Shown here: in pieces, positions 33,002-41,967 of the stretch
Numbering within the stretch: position 1 is the first letter of the stretch
Layout of the letters: every line of letters begins with the position of its first letter
Origin: Shewanella sp. UCD-KL12
GTDB lineage: Bacteria > Pseudomonadota > Gammaproteobacteria > Enterobacterales > Shewanellaceae
Length of the DNA stretch: 46,384 bases
Reading direction: 5' to 3'
NCBI RefSeq assembly: GCF_001957125.1
Contig: NZ_MPHJ01000024.1
Coordinates: 1 to 46,384, forward strand
The notes under the pieces: generated by a model
Databases searched by the model: none
What the model was told of the DNA's origin: nothing
Seen by the model: the letters and a program-made list of their open reading frames with translations, nothing else
Translations under genes and position numbers: made by a program

Positions 33002-33016
33002 TTCCGAAATCCGGAA
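33002..33016. promoter_or_regulatory. Inverted repeat upstream of xdhA
   Basis: TTCCG-AAATC-CGGAA is a perfect 5+5 inverted repeat 25 bp beyond site C and could be a second regulator site. No other copy was noticed in the window. Confidence 0.35.
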
Positions 33017-33480
33017 AATCATACGGAGACGTCAAACCTAACAAGGGTAAAACCCTATGAAGGAGAACATGTGATTTTTATTTACATCAATGAGATAGCA
33101 TCGAAAATACAAAGATGCATTTAAAATAAAGGAAGGATACAAAGTTATTCAATTAGGATTCAATTAATTTCACCTATCGCGACCAAAGCGCAAAGTCAAC
33201 AGCGAATTTGGTGAGGCTGATCGAGTTTTTAAAGTCTAAACCAGCAAATATGATGAACTTGAAAGAAGCAAAAAATAGTTTGAGGAAAACGAAATTGACA
33301 TTTACTTAGCGATGTAAAAACAACGTAAACGTTATAGACGCTTGTGTAGTGATGATAGGTGAGTGTTTTTACATCTAGTGAACTGTTTTTGGTAAAAGTT
33401 TTGGCTAAAATTCTTGATAAGCAAATTGGCTAAAGTTATTAGCTAGAGTCATTAGCTAAAGTAATACCCGTGAAAACAAA

Positions 33481-34290
33481 TTACTCATCTTCTAACTTTA
33501 ACGCCTCTTTTATCTCATCACTACCGAAGCCTTTACGGGAAAGATACGCGAACGCTTTCGACTTATCTTTATAATCAGATAGGTCATATCGCTTTTTAGC
33601 CAGTTCGTTTTTACAACTTTGATAAAAATCGAGTTCGCCAGTTAGCGACAATTGATACACAGTGTCTTCAAATTCAGAGACATCTATCAGCCTCTTTTTA
33701 AGCTCCTGAAGAATGAGGGTTTCCCCTTTACCTTTATTGAAAAGTTTTATAATTTCGGTGGTTAAATCGACTTTGTCAGCTTTTACCGCTAATTTACTGC
33801 GCAGTGTTTCTCGCTCTGGATGTTGAGCTAATGCATGATCAATTTCTTGACGTGAAAAGCCCTTTGAGGTCATCTGCGCATAAACCTTTTCTCTATTAGT
33901 GGCATAGAAGTTATCAAACCGGCTCAATAGTCTTGAGGTTGCCAAAGCATAAAGATCAACGTTTTGCTCATCCTTCACTTGCTCTATTGCCGTATCGATA
34001 TCGGTGACCGATACCCCACGTTGCTGTAATTTACGCTTGATAGCGCCCGTACCTATCTCATGACTAAAGGCCAATTCGCAATATCTGACAGCAAAATCAT
34101 AGTCACACTTTAAATAACCGTCCTCAATGAGTTTGGCCAGTACGGTCTCAATCCACTCTTGGTTTTCCGTTTTGCGCTCAAGCTTGCCGCGAATTTCACT
34201 AATGGTGAAATCCTGTTGGCTAAGGTGCCAAAAGGCACTATTAAAAACATTGTCGATGGTTTTGGCTTGGCGTAGCGGTGGGCGCTGCAT
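33481..34290 (-). CDS. RecX-like regulatory protein, long form
   Basis: This 269-residue all-helical protein resembles RecX, which binds RecA filaments and limits recombinase activity. It shows repeated three-helix units with the RecX pattern (ALWHL-like start AFWHLSQQDFTISEIRGKLERK, then DGYLKCDYDFAVRYCELAF, IKRKLQQRGVS, QMTSKGFSRQEIDHAL, AYLSRKGFGSDEIKEAL). Common gammaproteobacterial RecX proteins next to recA are near 150 residues, so this one is extended, and no recA is in the window. The central part (about 165-225) is less typical. Its role outside a recA operon is unknown. Confidence 0.72.
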   Translation of the reverse strand: MQRPPLRQAKTIDNVFNSAFWHLSQQDFTISEIRGKLERKTENQEWIETVLAKLIEDGYLKCDYDFAVRYCELAFSHEIGTGAIKRKLQQRGVSVTDIDTAIEQVKDEQNVDLYALATSRLLSRFDNFYATNREKVYAQMTSKGFSRQEIDHALAQHPERETLRSKLAVKADKVDLTTEIIKLFNKGKGETLILQELKKRLIDVSEFEDTVYQLSLTGELDFYQSCKNELAKKRYDLSDYKDKSKAFAYLSRKGFGSDEIKEALKLEDE

Positions 34291-34780
34291 AACAAATTGA
34301 TCTTAATTCATAAAAATGACCAAAACAGTTTAGCAGAACAACGCCTTATTGAGTACACAGGGCTTAAAGCTCTAAGGATTGATGTCCAAGCTTTAAATAT
34401 TTGACTCTTGATTAGCAGCAGTGACTAATAAGCGTTACCTCATAAGACCTGTATCATATAAAGATGGTGCTAGATATCTTATGAATACTCCATTAGCTCA
34501 TGCACAATGCCAGATGGGTCTTTAAAGGCGGCATAACGACCCCAGCGGTTGTTCTTATGCCACCCATTGTTAATCAATAACATACCGAGTCACCATGTTC
34601 AATCTAACGGGCCAATATTTAACCTTCTATCTAAAACGAGTCTGGGATAGATTTAAGCATGAATTAGCTTCAAAATGAGGTAGTTCATAAAAATACTATG
34701 AAATTTAGACATGACTTGAAGGCTTTGTGTATCAAGCCTTTATATGAGGAGCTGTATCTTAGATAAACTTATTAGGCAAA
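34291..34780. other. Spacer with a decayed gene
   Basis: This 490-nt stretch contains a short remnant of a glyoxalase-type gene (listed separately) and, near the transposase end, a small hairpin, AAGGCTT-N8-AAGCCTT (about 34720-34741). Otherwise nothing was recognised. Confidence 0.55.
34479..34583 (-). pseudogene. Remnant of a glyoxalase/VOC-family gene
   Basis: On the minus strand a 34-codon frame encodes MLLINNGWHKNNRWGRY, then AAFKDPSGIVHELMEYS and a stop. The ending FKDPSGIVHEL is the typical C-terminal beta-strand of glyoxalase-I/VOC proteins, with the metal-ligand Glu. Everything upstream is lost: a TGA interrupts the frame at 34592-34590. It appears to be a gene tail left after deletion or transposition next to the Y1 transposase. 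Confidence 0.65.
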
Positions 34781-35758
34781 TTAACCTGACTGAAAATTTT
34801 GGCAGCTTTGTGAAAAATGCCGTCGACGCTTTTCTAAATGTTCACAGTAGCCGGTTATCTCTTGTAAAGTTCCCACAGGGCCACAAAATAACTTGCCAAA
34901 CTGACTGGTTATTTTTATCCAACTTTCTACAGAAATGTTAAGTCTGTTTAGTGTATTTTCGGCGTTCTCTAAAATAACGCCACGTTTATCCCCCCTGATA
35001 ACTCGGCCAGTTTGCTCAACCAACTCAAGGTAATCATGTATTGTAAAGTTTATTCCTTTAACTTGATTGAGACTCTCCCCCCCGATGAAAGGTAGTAGAG
35101 AGCTAGGTTGCTCGCCTTTTAGCGCTGCTTTTACTCGTAGCTTTAAACTTGTGTGATCTGAATGCTCAGGGGTATCGGCTATCTTAGCGCGAATAGGGTT
35201 TAGCTCCACGTAAGCCATGCAAGCCAACACTGCTGCATCATCCAAAAGTGCTTGGCTTTTAAACCTCCCTTCCCAAAAGTGACCAGTACAGTTATCTTCA
35301 TAATTAGCCTGCCTGGCAATAGGTTCATTTAGGCAACGCATAAACCAGCTGATATCACTTAATCTAGAACGATATGTCGCTATCAAATGCTTTAACTGAG
35401 CGACTAAATAATCCTCTATCACCTCGCCTTTTATAAACCTCTGTGTGATTTCACTACCCTTAAAGCATTTATGCCATTGCTCAGCGACTTCTCGTTCTGT
35501 CCAGTTATTAGCTTTCTCAATATCTATATACAACACAACATGAAGATGATTGCTCATCACTGCATAAGCAGCCACATCAATCGCAAAAACCTCGGTTAAT
35601 TTAAGTATTTGAGTCTCAACCCAACCGCGCCGGTGATCGTAGTTTTTGCCTGTATATTTATCATCACCACAAAGAAAGGCTCGACGAACCACCCTGCTAC
35701 AGCAGTGGTAATACGGAGTGTCTTCAATACTAATTTGAGTTCTACGGGAGCGAGGCAT
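34781..35758 (-). mobile_element. Y1 (REP-associated / IS200-like) transposase
   Basis: This 325-residue protein is a tyrosine single-strand transposase of the REP-associated type. It begins with the conserved pattern DTPYYHCCSRVVRRAFLCG. The HUH metal motif appears as SNHLHVVLY (H71, H73), and a likely catalytic Tyr is Y129 (KHLIATYRSRL). CTGHFWEGRFKSQALLDDAAVLACMAYVELNPIRA is the family's late signature. A C-terminal extension of about 100 residues follows. The reading frame is intact and has a strong ribosome site (GGAGG, 5-6 nt). Such genes act on REP palindromes rather than on their own ends. A VOC gene remnant lies just beyond its 3' side. Confidence 0.9.
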
Positions 35759-35870
35759 AACAACCTCCTACAGGTGCTAATTCTTAAAGCTTAGTCGTCG
35801 AAAGAGTGGCATGCCATTAACTATGGGTGTCTTAGGTTTATTTTTCTTAGGTTTATTTTAACCCTCATAT

Positions 35871-35899
35871 AAAAGCACAGAGCATTAGATGCTCTGTGC
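35871..35899 (-). terminator. Terminator of the sor-cco operon
   Basis: GCACAGAGCAT (35875-35885) and ATGCTCTGTGC (35889-35899) form a perfect 11-bp stem around TAG. T-runs flank it on both strands, so it can work both ways; on the minus strand it ends the operon 50 nt past sorB. Confidence 0.93.
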
Positions 35900-35948
35900 C
35901 TTTTTATGGAATAAATGATAGCTAACTTACATGACTTCAGGAACGGTT

Positions 35949-36566
35949 CTATTTCCCTCCCTCTTCAAGAATAAATTTTGCAAGCGCATCTGATTCACGG
36001 CGATTTATCGGTGGTTTAGGCATGCCATTACCACCTAACTTAATCGCGGATCCTAGCTCATAAACAGCATTATCGATTCCTTCATACTTTGCTCGCATCT
36101 CTTTGATAGAAAGAGTGTTGTGAGAAGGTGCTTCAGAAGCTTTATGACAAGTTAAGCAATTATTATCAGATAATAGCGATTGCACATCTAAGTTATCCGG
36201 GTGATAGATTATTTTAGCGTTAGCGAGTTTCGTTAAAGTTATTATCTCTTCGTCAGTTTCTTTTGCAGAACCATAAGCAACAGACAAATAGGCGGCAATA
36301 AACTTAGCTTCATCATCACTGATTGGTGCACCATATTCGTTACGCATTTTATACATCTCACCAGTCCACTCTTTTAGATTCATTTCTGGTGGTTGATACA
36401 TGACATAATCAACTGAATGACAAAGGTGGCATTTAGATTGCGCAAGCCCATACCCAGGTAATGCCAATGGCTTTAGTTTTGTATTATCCATAGGCAGTGA
36501 AATGGATACGACTTCAGCTGTAGCAGTCAATGAAAATAGCGCTAATATAATAAGTAAAAAACGCAT
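35949..36566 (-). CDS. sorB: Sulfite dehydrogenase cytochrome c subunit (SorB-like), diheme
   Basis: This 205-residue periplasmic cytochrome has a signal peptide (MRFLLIILALFSLTATA, cleavage near residue 17) and two haem-binding motifs, CHLCH at 46-50 and CLTCH at 137-141. The first domain, CHLCHSVDYVMYQPP through WTGEMYKMRNEYGAPISDDEAKFIAAYL, is typical of SorB, which takes electrons from the molybdenum subunit. From memory, the well-studied SorB of Starkeya has one haem, so the second haem domain is an addition. The start codon follows directly on the sorA stop, which indicates coupled translation. Confidence 0.86.
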   Translation of the reverse strand: MRFLLIILALFSLTATAEVVSISLPMDNTKLKPLALPGYGLAQSKCHLCHSVDYVMYQPPEMNLKEWTGEMYKMRNEYGAPISDDEAKFIAAYLSVAYGSAKETDEEIITLTKLANAKIIYHPDNLDVQSLLSDNNCLTCHKASEAPSHNTLSIKEMRAKYEGIDNAVYELGSAIKLGGNGMPKPPINRRESDALAKFILEEGGK

Positions 36567-37820
36567 CTACACCACCTTAATACTGGTTCGTTCAATCGCA
36601 TTTCGGTTGTAACCACCGTGATTCCAAGAAGCATTTACAGGTTGAGTTTCACCACTATTTCCTGTTGCTCTTACCATCAAAAGTGTGCTTCCTTTTTCAC
36701 TGAAGTTATGGCTTAACGTCCAACCTCTAAAGGAAAATCGCCCAAGATCTTCTCCAAGCGTCGCTTGCATCCACTTTTTGCCACCATCGGCTGATATTTC
36801 GACTTTTTTAATGCCGCTACCACTATCAAAAGCAATGCCCTTAATTTCAATACTGGTTGAAGCGTTAACTTCATCTCCATTTTCAAAACTCGTGACAAAA
36901 CTTCTTATTGGGAAACGATTAACAGGCAAGGTCGTTTTCGCCCTATTTTCGGGTAATTCACACTTCGAATCGTTATCTGGTAGACGGTATGCTGTCGTCA
37001 TAAAGAAGGAATCAAAATTATCAAACTTGTCCTCAATGACTTTAAGATGTGATACATGCTTAACCCAGTAGGTTGCATACCAGCCAGGTACGATTAATTT
37101 AACTGGAAATCCATTTAAAAAGGGTAAGGGCTCACCATTCATCTCCCAGACCAACATAGGCTCGCCGGTCATAATATGGTCAATAGGTAATGACTTTTTG
37201 AAATCAGGTGTCGTGTCTCTTACCGGCTTATCTAAACCATCTATGATGACACTTTTCGCAGCACTTGAAATACCAGCTTTGGCTAACACATTTTTAAGTG
37301 GCACCCCTTTAAACTTGGCATTACCCATGGCGCCATTACTTAATTGTGCACCAAAAACACGTGGTGATGAGTAACCTCGACTATTACCAGTGCATTGTTG
37401 TACCGCTACGATCTCTTGCTGGCCTTCAATCGACTTTAACTCAGCCAAACTTAGCGTAACTTCCTTATCAACAGAACCTGAGATAGTGATGGTATATTTA
37501 TCAGTGTCTATGGCAACAGGTAAGTCTGCTAAGTGATAACGAACAAAAAAGCGATTATTGGGTGTTATTAACCCTTCATTAAATACATTAAAAGGGGTCT
37601 CAAGATGAGGGGGTCTAGTATGGACTATTACAAGATCATCTTTTTGAGGAAATGTACTGAGCACAGGCTTAGGGCCAGCAGCATAGCTCACCCCTTCCCC
37701 ATCCGAATACATTTTCCCATCTTTCATAAACTCTTTGGAAAAAGCGCTCAATGGCGAAGCTGCTAGCGCGACATAGCCCCCTGCTTTGATAATATCCCTT
37801 CTTAACTTATTCATTTTCAT
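36567..37820 (-). CDS. sorA: Sulfite dehydrogenase molybdopterin subunit (SorA-like)
   Basis: This 417-residue sulfite-oxidase-family enzyme converts sulfite to sulfate. The N-terminus has a twin-arginine signal (LRRDIIKAGGYVALAASP), so it folds with cofactor in the cytoplasm and is exported. The molybdenum-ligand cysteine is C143 in VAVQQCTGNSRG, and PVKLIVPGWYATYWVKHVSHLKV is the conserved end of the Moco domain. The last 120 residues form the dimerisation domain (GIAFDSGSGIKKVEISADGGKKW). SoxC sulfane dehydrogenase is the main alternative, but no other sox genes are near. It lies 55 nt after the tetraheme ccoP-like gene and abuts sorB. Confidence 0.86.
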   Translation of the reverse strand: MKMNKLRRDIIKAGGYVALAASPLSAFSKEFMKDGKMYSDGEGVSYAAGPKPVLSTFPQKDDLVIVHTRPPHLETPFNVFNEGLITPNNRFFVRYHLADLPVAIDTDKYTITISGSVDKEVTLSLAELKSIEGQQEIVAVQQCTGNSRGYSSPRVFGAQLSNGAMGNAKFKGVPLKNVLAKAGISSAAKSVIIDGLDKPVRDTTPDFKKSLPIDHIMTGEPMLVWEMNGEPLPFLNGFPVKLIVPGWYATYWVKHVSHLKVIEDKFDNFDSFFMTTAYRLPDNDSKCELPENRAKTTLPVNRFPIRSFVTSFENGDEVNASTSIEIKGIAFDSGSGIKKVEISADGGKKWMQATLGEDLGRFSFRGWTLSHNFSEKGSTLLMVRATGNSGETQPVNASWNHGGYNRNAIERTSIKVV

Positions 37821-37875
37821 AATTACAGTATCCTAATAACCGTTAAACCTAATAACCTTTAAACCCGCTCACAGA

Positions 37876-39342
37876 TTAGTTAATTTCTGATAAATATTTC
37901 GATAACGATTTAATTTCATCATCTGTAAGCTTTATCACGACGTTTTGCATCATTTGACCTTGATCGCCCGATCTAGCACCTGTTCTCCAGTCGACTAATT
38001 GCTTCTCTAAATAGTCAGAAGATTGACCTGCCAATCTCGGAAATGATGGGCTCCCCTCTGTTATTTGCCCATGACAAGTCGCACAAGCTGGGAGCGCACG
38101 TTGCATATCACCTTGGAATATGAGGCGTTCAGTAGGATCGATAATCAGCCCATCTTCAGATTTATCTGGGCTTATCTCACTTATTTCTGGTGAATCTAAT
38201 GAGCTAAAATAGCTGGCAGCAAGCTGCATATCTTCAACCTTCAAGTTAGCAACCATATTTTGCATTGAAGTATTTTGTCTTGTGCCTGATAGAAACAAGT
38301 TCAATTGATTATAGATATAAGCCTCTTTCAAACCGGCTAATTTAGGTGCCCCTGGCACACCGCCAAGGCCATCGACTCCATGACAGCCCACACAAGTGGT
38401 TAACGCTGCAGGCAGTGGTTTTTCATTTCTAGAGAAAATATATGTCTTCGGTTTCATAAACCCGATGTTTTCTTGTGGTTCATTTTGCAGAGAGACGATA
38501 TATGAGGTTAAAGACAATATTTGATTTCGAGTCAGTCGCTCAGCAAAAGCTGGCATTGTGTTGCTCATACCATTCTCAATGACTCGCTGAATATCACCTT
38601 TGGTTGAACCATGAAGCCAGATATTATTTGTTAAGTTAGGTGCACCTATGCCCTGTGTCCCTTGGGCATCTTTTCCGTGACATGATGAGCAATTGGCATC
38701 AAAAAGATCATTACTTTTAAATGCTCCTTGATTTAGCTGAGAAACATACTGCGTGAGCTCATCTATCTCATCACCGCTTAATACCTCTTTCCAAGCAGGC
38801 ATTTTGCCGTGACGGCCATTATATATAGTCGTATAAATATCTTGAGGTGAACCACCGTATAACCAGTCTTTATCCACTAAGTTTGGATAGTTATACTGCC
38901 CTGTTGCATCAAGGCCATGGCAAGCTGAACAATTATCACCAAATATGGCTTTACCTTCCTGTATAACAAGAGGCTGTTTTTGTAAGAGCGTGAACGTTTC
39001 CTCATCAGTATGAGCGTTGATTGCACCATTAATATCATTGTTAATATCAACAGCTTTCGCTACATAAGCGTCATCGTCCTGTGTCCAGCCAACAAAACCT
39101 TTCCAGGAAGCTAAACTTGGATATAAAAGGACATAAACAATGGCGCCTATAAATGCAATAAGATAGGCCGCAAAGAAAACTTTAGGAATAGGTGCATCTT
39201 TTTCATCTATCCCATCAAAGTGCTCAATTGTTTTATTACTATCTGCAGTTTTATTTTTTTTAAACTGCGAATAAATAACGGCGACCATGATAAAAAAGAA
39301 GATAATCGATAGTACGCTAGATAATATTTTTGTGGATTCCAT
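37876..39342 (-). CDS. ccoP: CcoP-like cytochrome c oxidase subunit with four haem c sites
   Basis: This 488-residue protein has two N-terminal membrane helices (about 8-25 and 54-75), the second with the FixP/CcoP N-terminal pattern (IPKVFFAAYLIAFIGAIVYVL followed by a Gly-Trp). Four class I cytochrome c domains follow, with CSACH (138), CSSCH (218), CVGCH (317) and CATCH (420) and Met ligands such as KMPAW and TMPAF. Standard CcoP has two haems and about 300 residues, so about 200 residues and two haems are added. The added domains resemble the diheme c4 type and could collect electrons from SorAB. Its ATG overlaps the ccoO stop codon (TAATG). Confidence 0.9.
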   Translation of the reverse strand: MESTKILSSVLSIIFFFIMVAVIYSQFKKNKTADSNKTIEHFDGIDEKDAPIPKVFFAAYLIAFIGAIVYVLLYPSLASWKGFVGWTQDDDAYVAKAVDINNDINGAINAHTDEETFTLLQKQPLVIQEGKAIFGDNCSACHGLDATGQYNYPNLVDKDWLYGGSPQDIYTTIYNGRHGKMPAWKEVLSGDEIDELTQYVSQLNQGAFKSNDLFDANCSSCHGKDAQGTQGIGAPNLTNNIWLHGSTKGDIQRVIENGMSNTMPAFAERLTRNQILSLTSYIVSLQNEPQENIGFMKPKTYIFSRNEKPLPAALTTCVGCHGVDGLGGVPGAPKLAGLKEAYIYNQLNLFLSGTRQNTSMQNMVANLKVEDMQLAASYFSSLDSPEISEISPDKSEDGLIIDPTERLIFQGDMQRALPACATCHGQITEGSPSFPRLAGQSSDYLEKQLVDWRTGARSGDQGQMMQNVVIKLTDDEIKSLSKYLSEIN

Positions 39343-39959
39343 TATTTTAAATCTCCAGCTTTTTCCTGTGTATCCACACCAAGGCTCATTAAATATGCAA
39401 CAAGTGCATCACCCTTCGTTTTTCCCTCAACTTTCTTTACTGAGTTTTCAATTTGAGTATCTGTATATGGAACGCCTAGTTTTTTCATCGCTTTCATTGA
39501 AGCAATAACTTGACTACCGTTAATCTCTTTTTCAAAAAGCCACGGATATTGAGGCATAATTGAAGCTGGAACAACTGCTTGAGGGTTTATTAAATGCTGC
39601 TTGTGCCAGCCTTCAGTGTACTTCAACCCAATATTAGTTAGATCTGGCCCCGTTCTTTGTGAACTCCACAAAAAGTTAAACTCATAAACATCATCTTCCA
39701 TTTTATTAGGACGGCCATACCTTTTTCTTTCCGGCTCCAAGTTTCTTACCATCTGGGTATGACACGCCACACAGCCTTCAGCCATATAAACATCTCGGCC
39801 TGCTAACTCTAAGGCGTTATATGGTTTAGCCGTTGTGATCTCCTTAAGATCATTGGTAAAGAAAAAACCTGGAAAAACCCATACAAAGAATGAAAACAAA
39901 ACAACAACTGTTGTAATAGTAATGAATGCTTTTACAGATTTAGATATTGAATTTTCCAT
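39342..39959 (-). CDS. ccoO: cbb3-type oxidase monoheme subunit, CcoO-like
   Basis: This 205-residue membrane-anchored monoheme cytochrome c is subunit II of cbb3 oxidase. One helix spans residues 9-30. The haem motif is CVACH at 63-67, followed by the CcoO-type stretch QMVRNLEPERKRYGRP and FLWSSQRTGPDLTNIG. The true start is ATG 39959 (MENSISKS): it overlaps the ccoN stop as TAATG, and its ribosome site AAAGGAGG lies within the last codons of ccoN (the KGG of the C-terminus). A TTG two codons upstream is in frame but has no support. Confidence 0.93.
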   Translation of the reverse strand: MENSISKSVKAFITITTVVVLFSFFVWVFPGFFFTNDLKEITTAKPYNALELAGRDVYMAEGCVACHTQMVRNLEPERKRYGRPNKMEDDVYEFNFLWSSQRTGPDLTNIGLKYTEGWHKQHLINPQAVVPASIMPQYPWLFEKEINGSQVIASMKAMKKLGVPYTDTQIENSVKKVEGKTKGDALVAYLMSLGVDTQEKAGDLK

Positions 39960-41356
39960 TAACAACCTCCTTTAACCATTTCTTTTTGCGGATTATTGAT
40001 AGTCATGATTAGGTTGTAAATCATCACCAACATACCTGAGATAAACAGCGCACCACCAATTGCACGCCCAAGCATATAAGGTTCAATAAATTGTAAAATA
40101 TCGACAAATGTATAAGTGAGAGACCCTGAATCAGTGAGACTTAACGATTTAATGCCTTGACCTATACCACCAATCCAAAGTGCAACGACATAAAAAGTGA
40201 TACCTAAATGAGCTAGCACAAAATGCACCTTAACTAGACCATATGAGTAGAGTTCTTTTTTATATAACTGAGGAATGAAATAGTAGAAAGTCGCGATACA
40301 CGTCATAGCAACCCAACCGAGTGCCCCTGAGTGAACGTGTCCTATAACCCAACTTGTATTGTGCGCTATCGTATTGAACGCTCTGATAGCCATCAGAGGG
40401 CCTTCAAATGTTGCTAATGCATAATAGGCAATTGACGATAAGAAAAACCATACAACGGGATTTTTTTTCATCTCCTCTTTATTGGATGTACAAGTCATCC
40501 AAGCGTTAAATGCGCCAGCCCATGAAGGGATCCACAACAGAAGAGACATCACTATGCCAATATTTTGAATCCAAGTTGGCACGGATGTACCAATTAAATG
40601 GTGTGTACCAGCCCAAGTATAAAAACCAATTAATCCCCAAAAGGTAATTAATGAAAGTCGATATGAATAAATGGGTCTATTCACTAACTTTGGAATAAAG
40701 TAATAGTTGGTACCTACAAAGCCAGCAGTTAATAAAAAGCCGACTGCATTATGTCCCCACCACCATTGTACAAGCGCATCACTCGCACCAGAAAATATTG
40801 AGTAACCTTTGAATCCATAAACTGGAATGGATAAATTATTCACCAAATAGATGAGTGCTATGACAATAATAACCCCACCACTAAACCAGTTTGAAACAAA
40901 TATGTGCTTTGTTTTTCTTTTAGCTAACGTCCCAAAAAATATATAGCCAAACGTTACCCAGAGAACAACAATAGCGATATCAATAGGCCATTCAAATTCG
41001 GCATACTCTTTTGTTGATGTATAACCTAAGGCAATTGACATGAGGCCTATTATTAATGTTATCTGCCACCCCCAGAACAAAAACCAAGATAAACCTTTGG
41101 ATATTAGATTTACCAATGATGTTTTTGCCACAATATACAGCGACATACCTATAATAAAATTACATACCAATCCATAAATGACCCCATTTGTATGCAGCGG
41201 TCTTATTTTTCCGAAGTTAATATACTCATTGGCAAAATTTAATTGCGGCAAGTATAGCTGTATAGCCGCCATTAACCCTATACACATAGCTACTACCCCC
41301 CAAGCGATGGAGGCAATAACAAATGCTTTAACTATTCTTTCTTCATTTTCATACAT
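39959..41356 (-). CDS. ccoN: cbb3-type cytochrome oxidase catalytic subunit, CcoN-like
   Basis: This 465-residue haem-copper oxidase subunit I of the cbb3 class has about 12 membrane helices. The ligands are in place: a low-spin haem His in RPLHTNGVIYG (H55), the CuB His in WWWGHNAVGF, the helix-7 Tyr used in cbb3 enzymes (IGFYTWAGTHHL) with the CuB His pair, and IGHVHSGALGW with the two haem ligands. It reduces O2 to water. It leads the five-gene operon ending in sorA-sorB. No ccoQ or ccoGHIS genes lie beside it; assembly factors must come from elsewhere. The upstream ribosome site is weak (AGAGAA). Confidence 0.94.
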   Translation of the reverse strand: MYENEERIVKAFVIASIAWGVVAMCIGLMAAIQLYLPQLNFANEYINFGKIRPLHTNGVIYGLVCNFIIGMSLYIVAKTSLVNLISKGLSWFLFWGWQITLIIGLMSIALGYTSTKEYAEFEWPIDIAIVVLWVTFGYIFFGTLAKRKTKHIFVSNWFSGGVIIVIALIYLVNNLSIPVYGFKGYSIFSGASDALVQWWWGHNAVGFLLTAGFVGTNYYFIPKLVNRPIYSYRLSLITFWGLIGFYTWAGTHHLIGTSVPTWIQNIGIVMSLLLWIPSWAGAFNAWMTCTSNKEEMKKNPVVWFFLSSIAYYALATFEGPLMAIRAFNTIAHNTSWVIGHVHSGALGWVAMTCIATFYYFIPQLYKKELYSYGLVKVHFVLAHLGITFYVVALWIGGIGQGIKSLSLTDSGSLTYTFVDILQFIEPYMLGRAIGGALFISGMLVMIYNLIMTINNPQKEMVKGGC

Positions 41357-41711
41357 GAGTATGTTCTCTATTTACAACGTTTAATAAGATGTGATTAGTG
41401 TTCAAGTAAAACTTGTGCCCCAAGATAGGTATTTAAAATCAACTGCAGCTTCAACCATTGTCCTTCTTCACTCGTGGTTTAATATCCGTCAGCATTAAAT
41501 CTCTCCGCATTTCATACCCAAAATGAATATAGGTTCATTACAGAAGGTGACCTAAAAAAAGAAACTGACATTAACCAAGAGTGATATGTTTAGCGGCGTA
41601 AGCCACTGCAAGCCAATAGAGGCAAATAATAGACAACAGAGAGGTTTTTAATTAATAAAAACCCACTAATTCAAATAAATAGAATCTATAACCACCTCTT
41701 TTCAGTGAGAA

Positions 41712-41723
41712 GAGTATATACTC
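41712..41723. promoter_or_regulatory. Perfect palindrome upstream of ccoN
   Basis: GAGTATATACTC is a perfect 12-bp palindrome about 355 nt upstream of the ccoN start codon. It could be an operator but is far from the gene. Confidence 0.25.
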
Positions 41724-41930
41724 CCCTGCAGGTTAAAAAAATTAAAATCAAGTTAACCTAACACTCAATAAAATTGAACTTGGATAGAATAAAAAAATCA
41801 CCAAAATGGGGCTAAGCCGAGTCTCACATGGCTTTTTCTTAGGCGGGGTATAAAAGCTTCTCACTTAATCTCTTTAGTCGAGAGTAGAATTGGTATCAGC
41901 AAGAGTGACTTATGGTGGGTGGTGTACTTT

Positions 41931-41967
41931 TATTTTGAACAAGGGCTATTATTTTGAACAAGGGTAT
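41931..41967. repeat. 19-bp direct tandem repeat
   Basis: TATTTTGAACAAGGGCTAT at 41931-41949 is repeated next to itself as TATTTTGAACAAGGGTAT (41950-41967). It lies in the spacer after the HD-GYP gene. Confidence 0.88.

Larger units (their letters stand above)
32887..33480. other. Upstream region of the purine operon
   Basis: About 590 nt without a credible gene between xdhA (start) and recX (end), both on the minus strand. It contains the operator-like 17-mer, an inverted repeat TTCCG-N5-CGGAA, and degenerate TTAGCTAAAGT-like repeats near 33400-33465. A short open frame around 33209-33310 (VRLIEFLKSKPANMM) looks like chance. Confidence 0.6.

Noticed and set aside
33059..33074. AAGGAGAACATGTGA, a ribosome site followed by ATG-TGA (start-stop element)
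   Set aside because: On the plus strand with no downstream plus-strand gene to regulate; probably chance.
36685..37071. 128-residue open frame opposite sorA
   Set aside because: Antisense shadow of sorA; no ribosome site and no recognisable motif.
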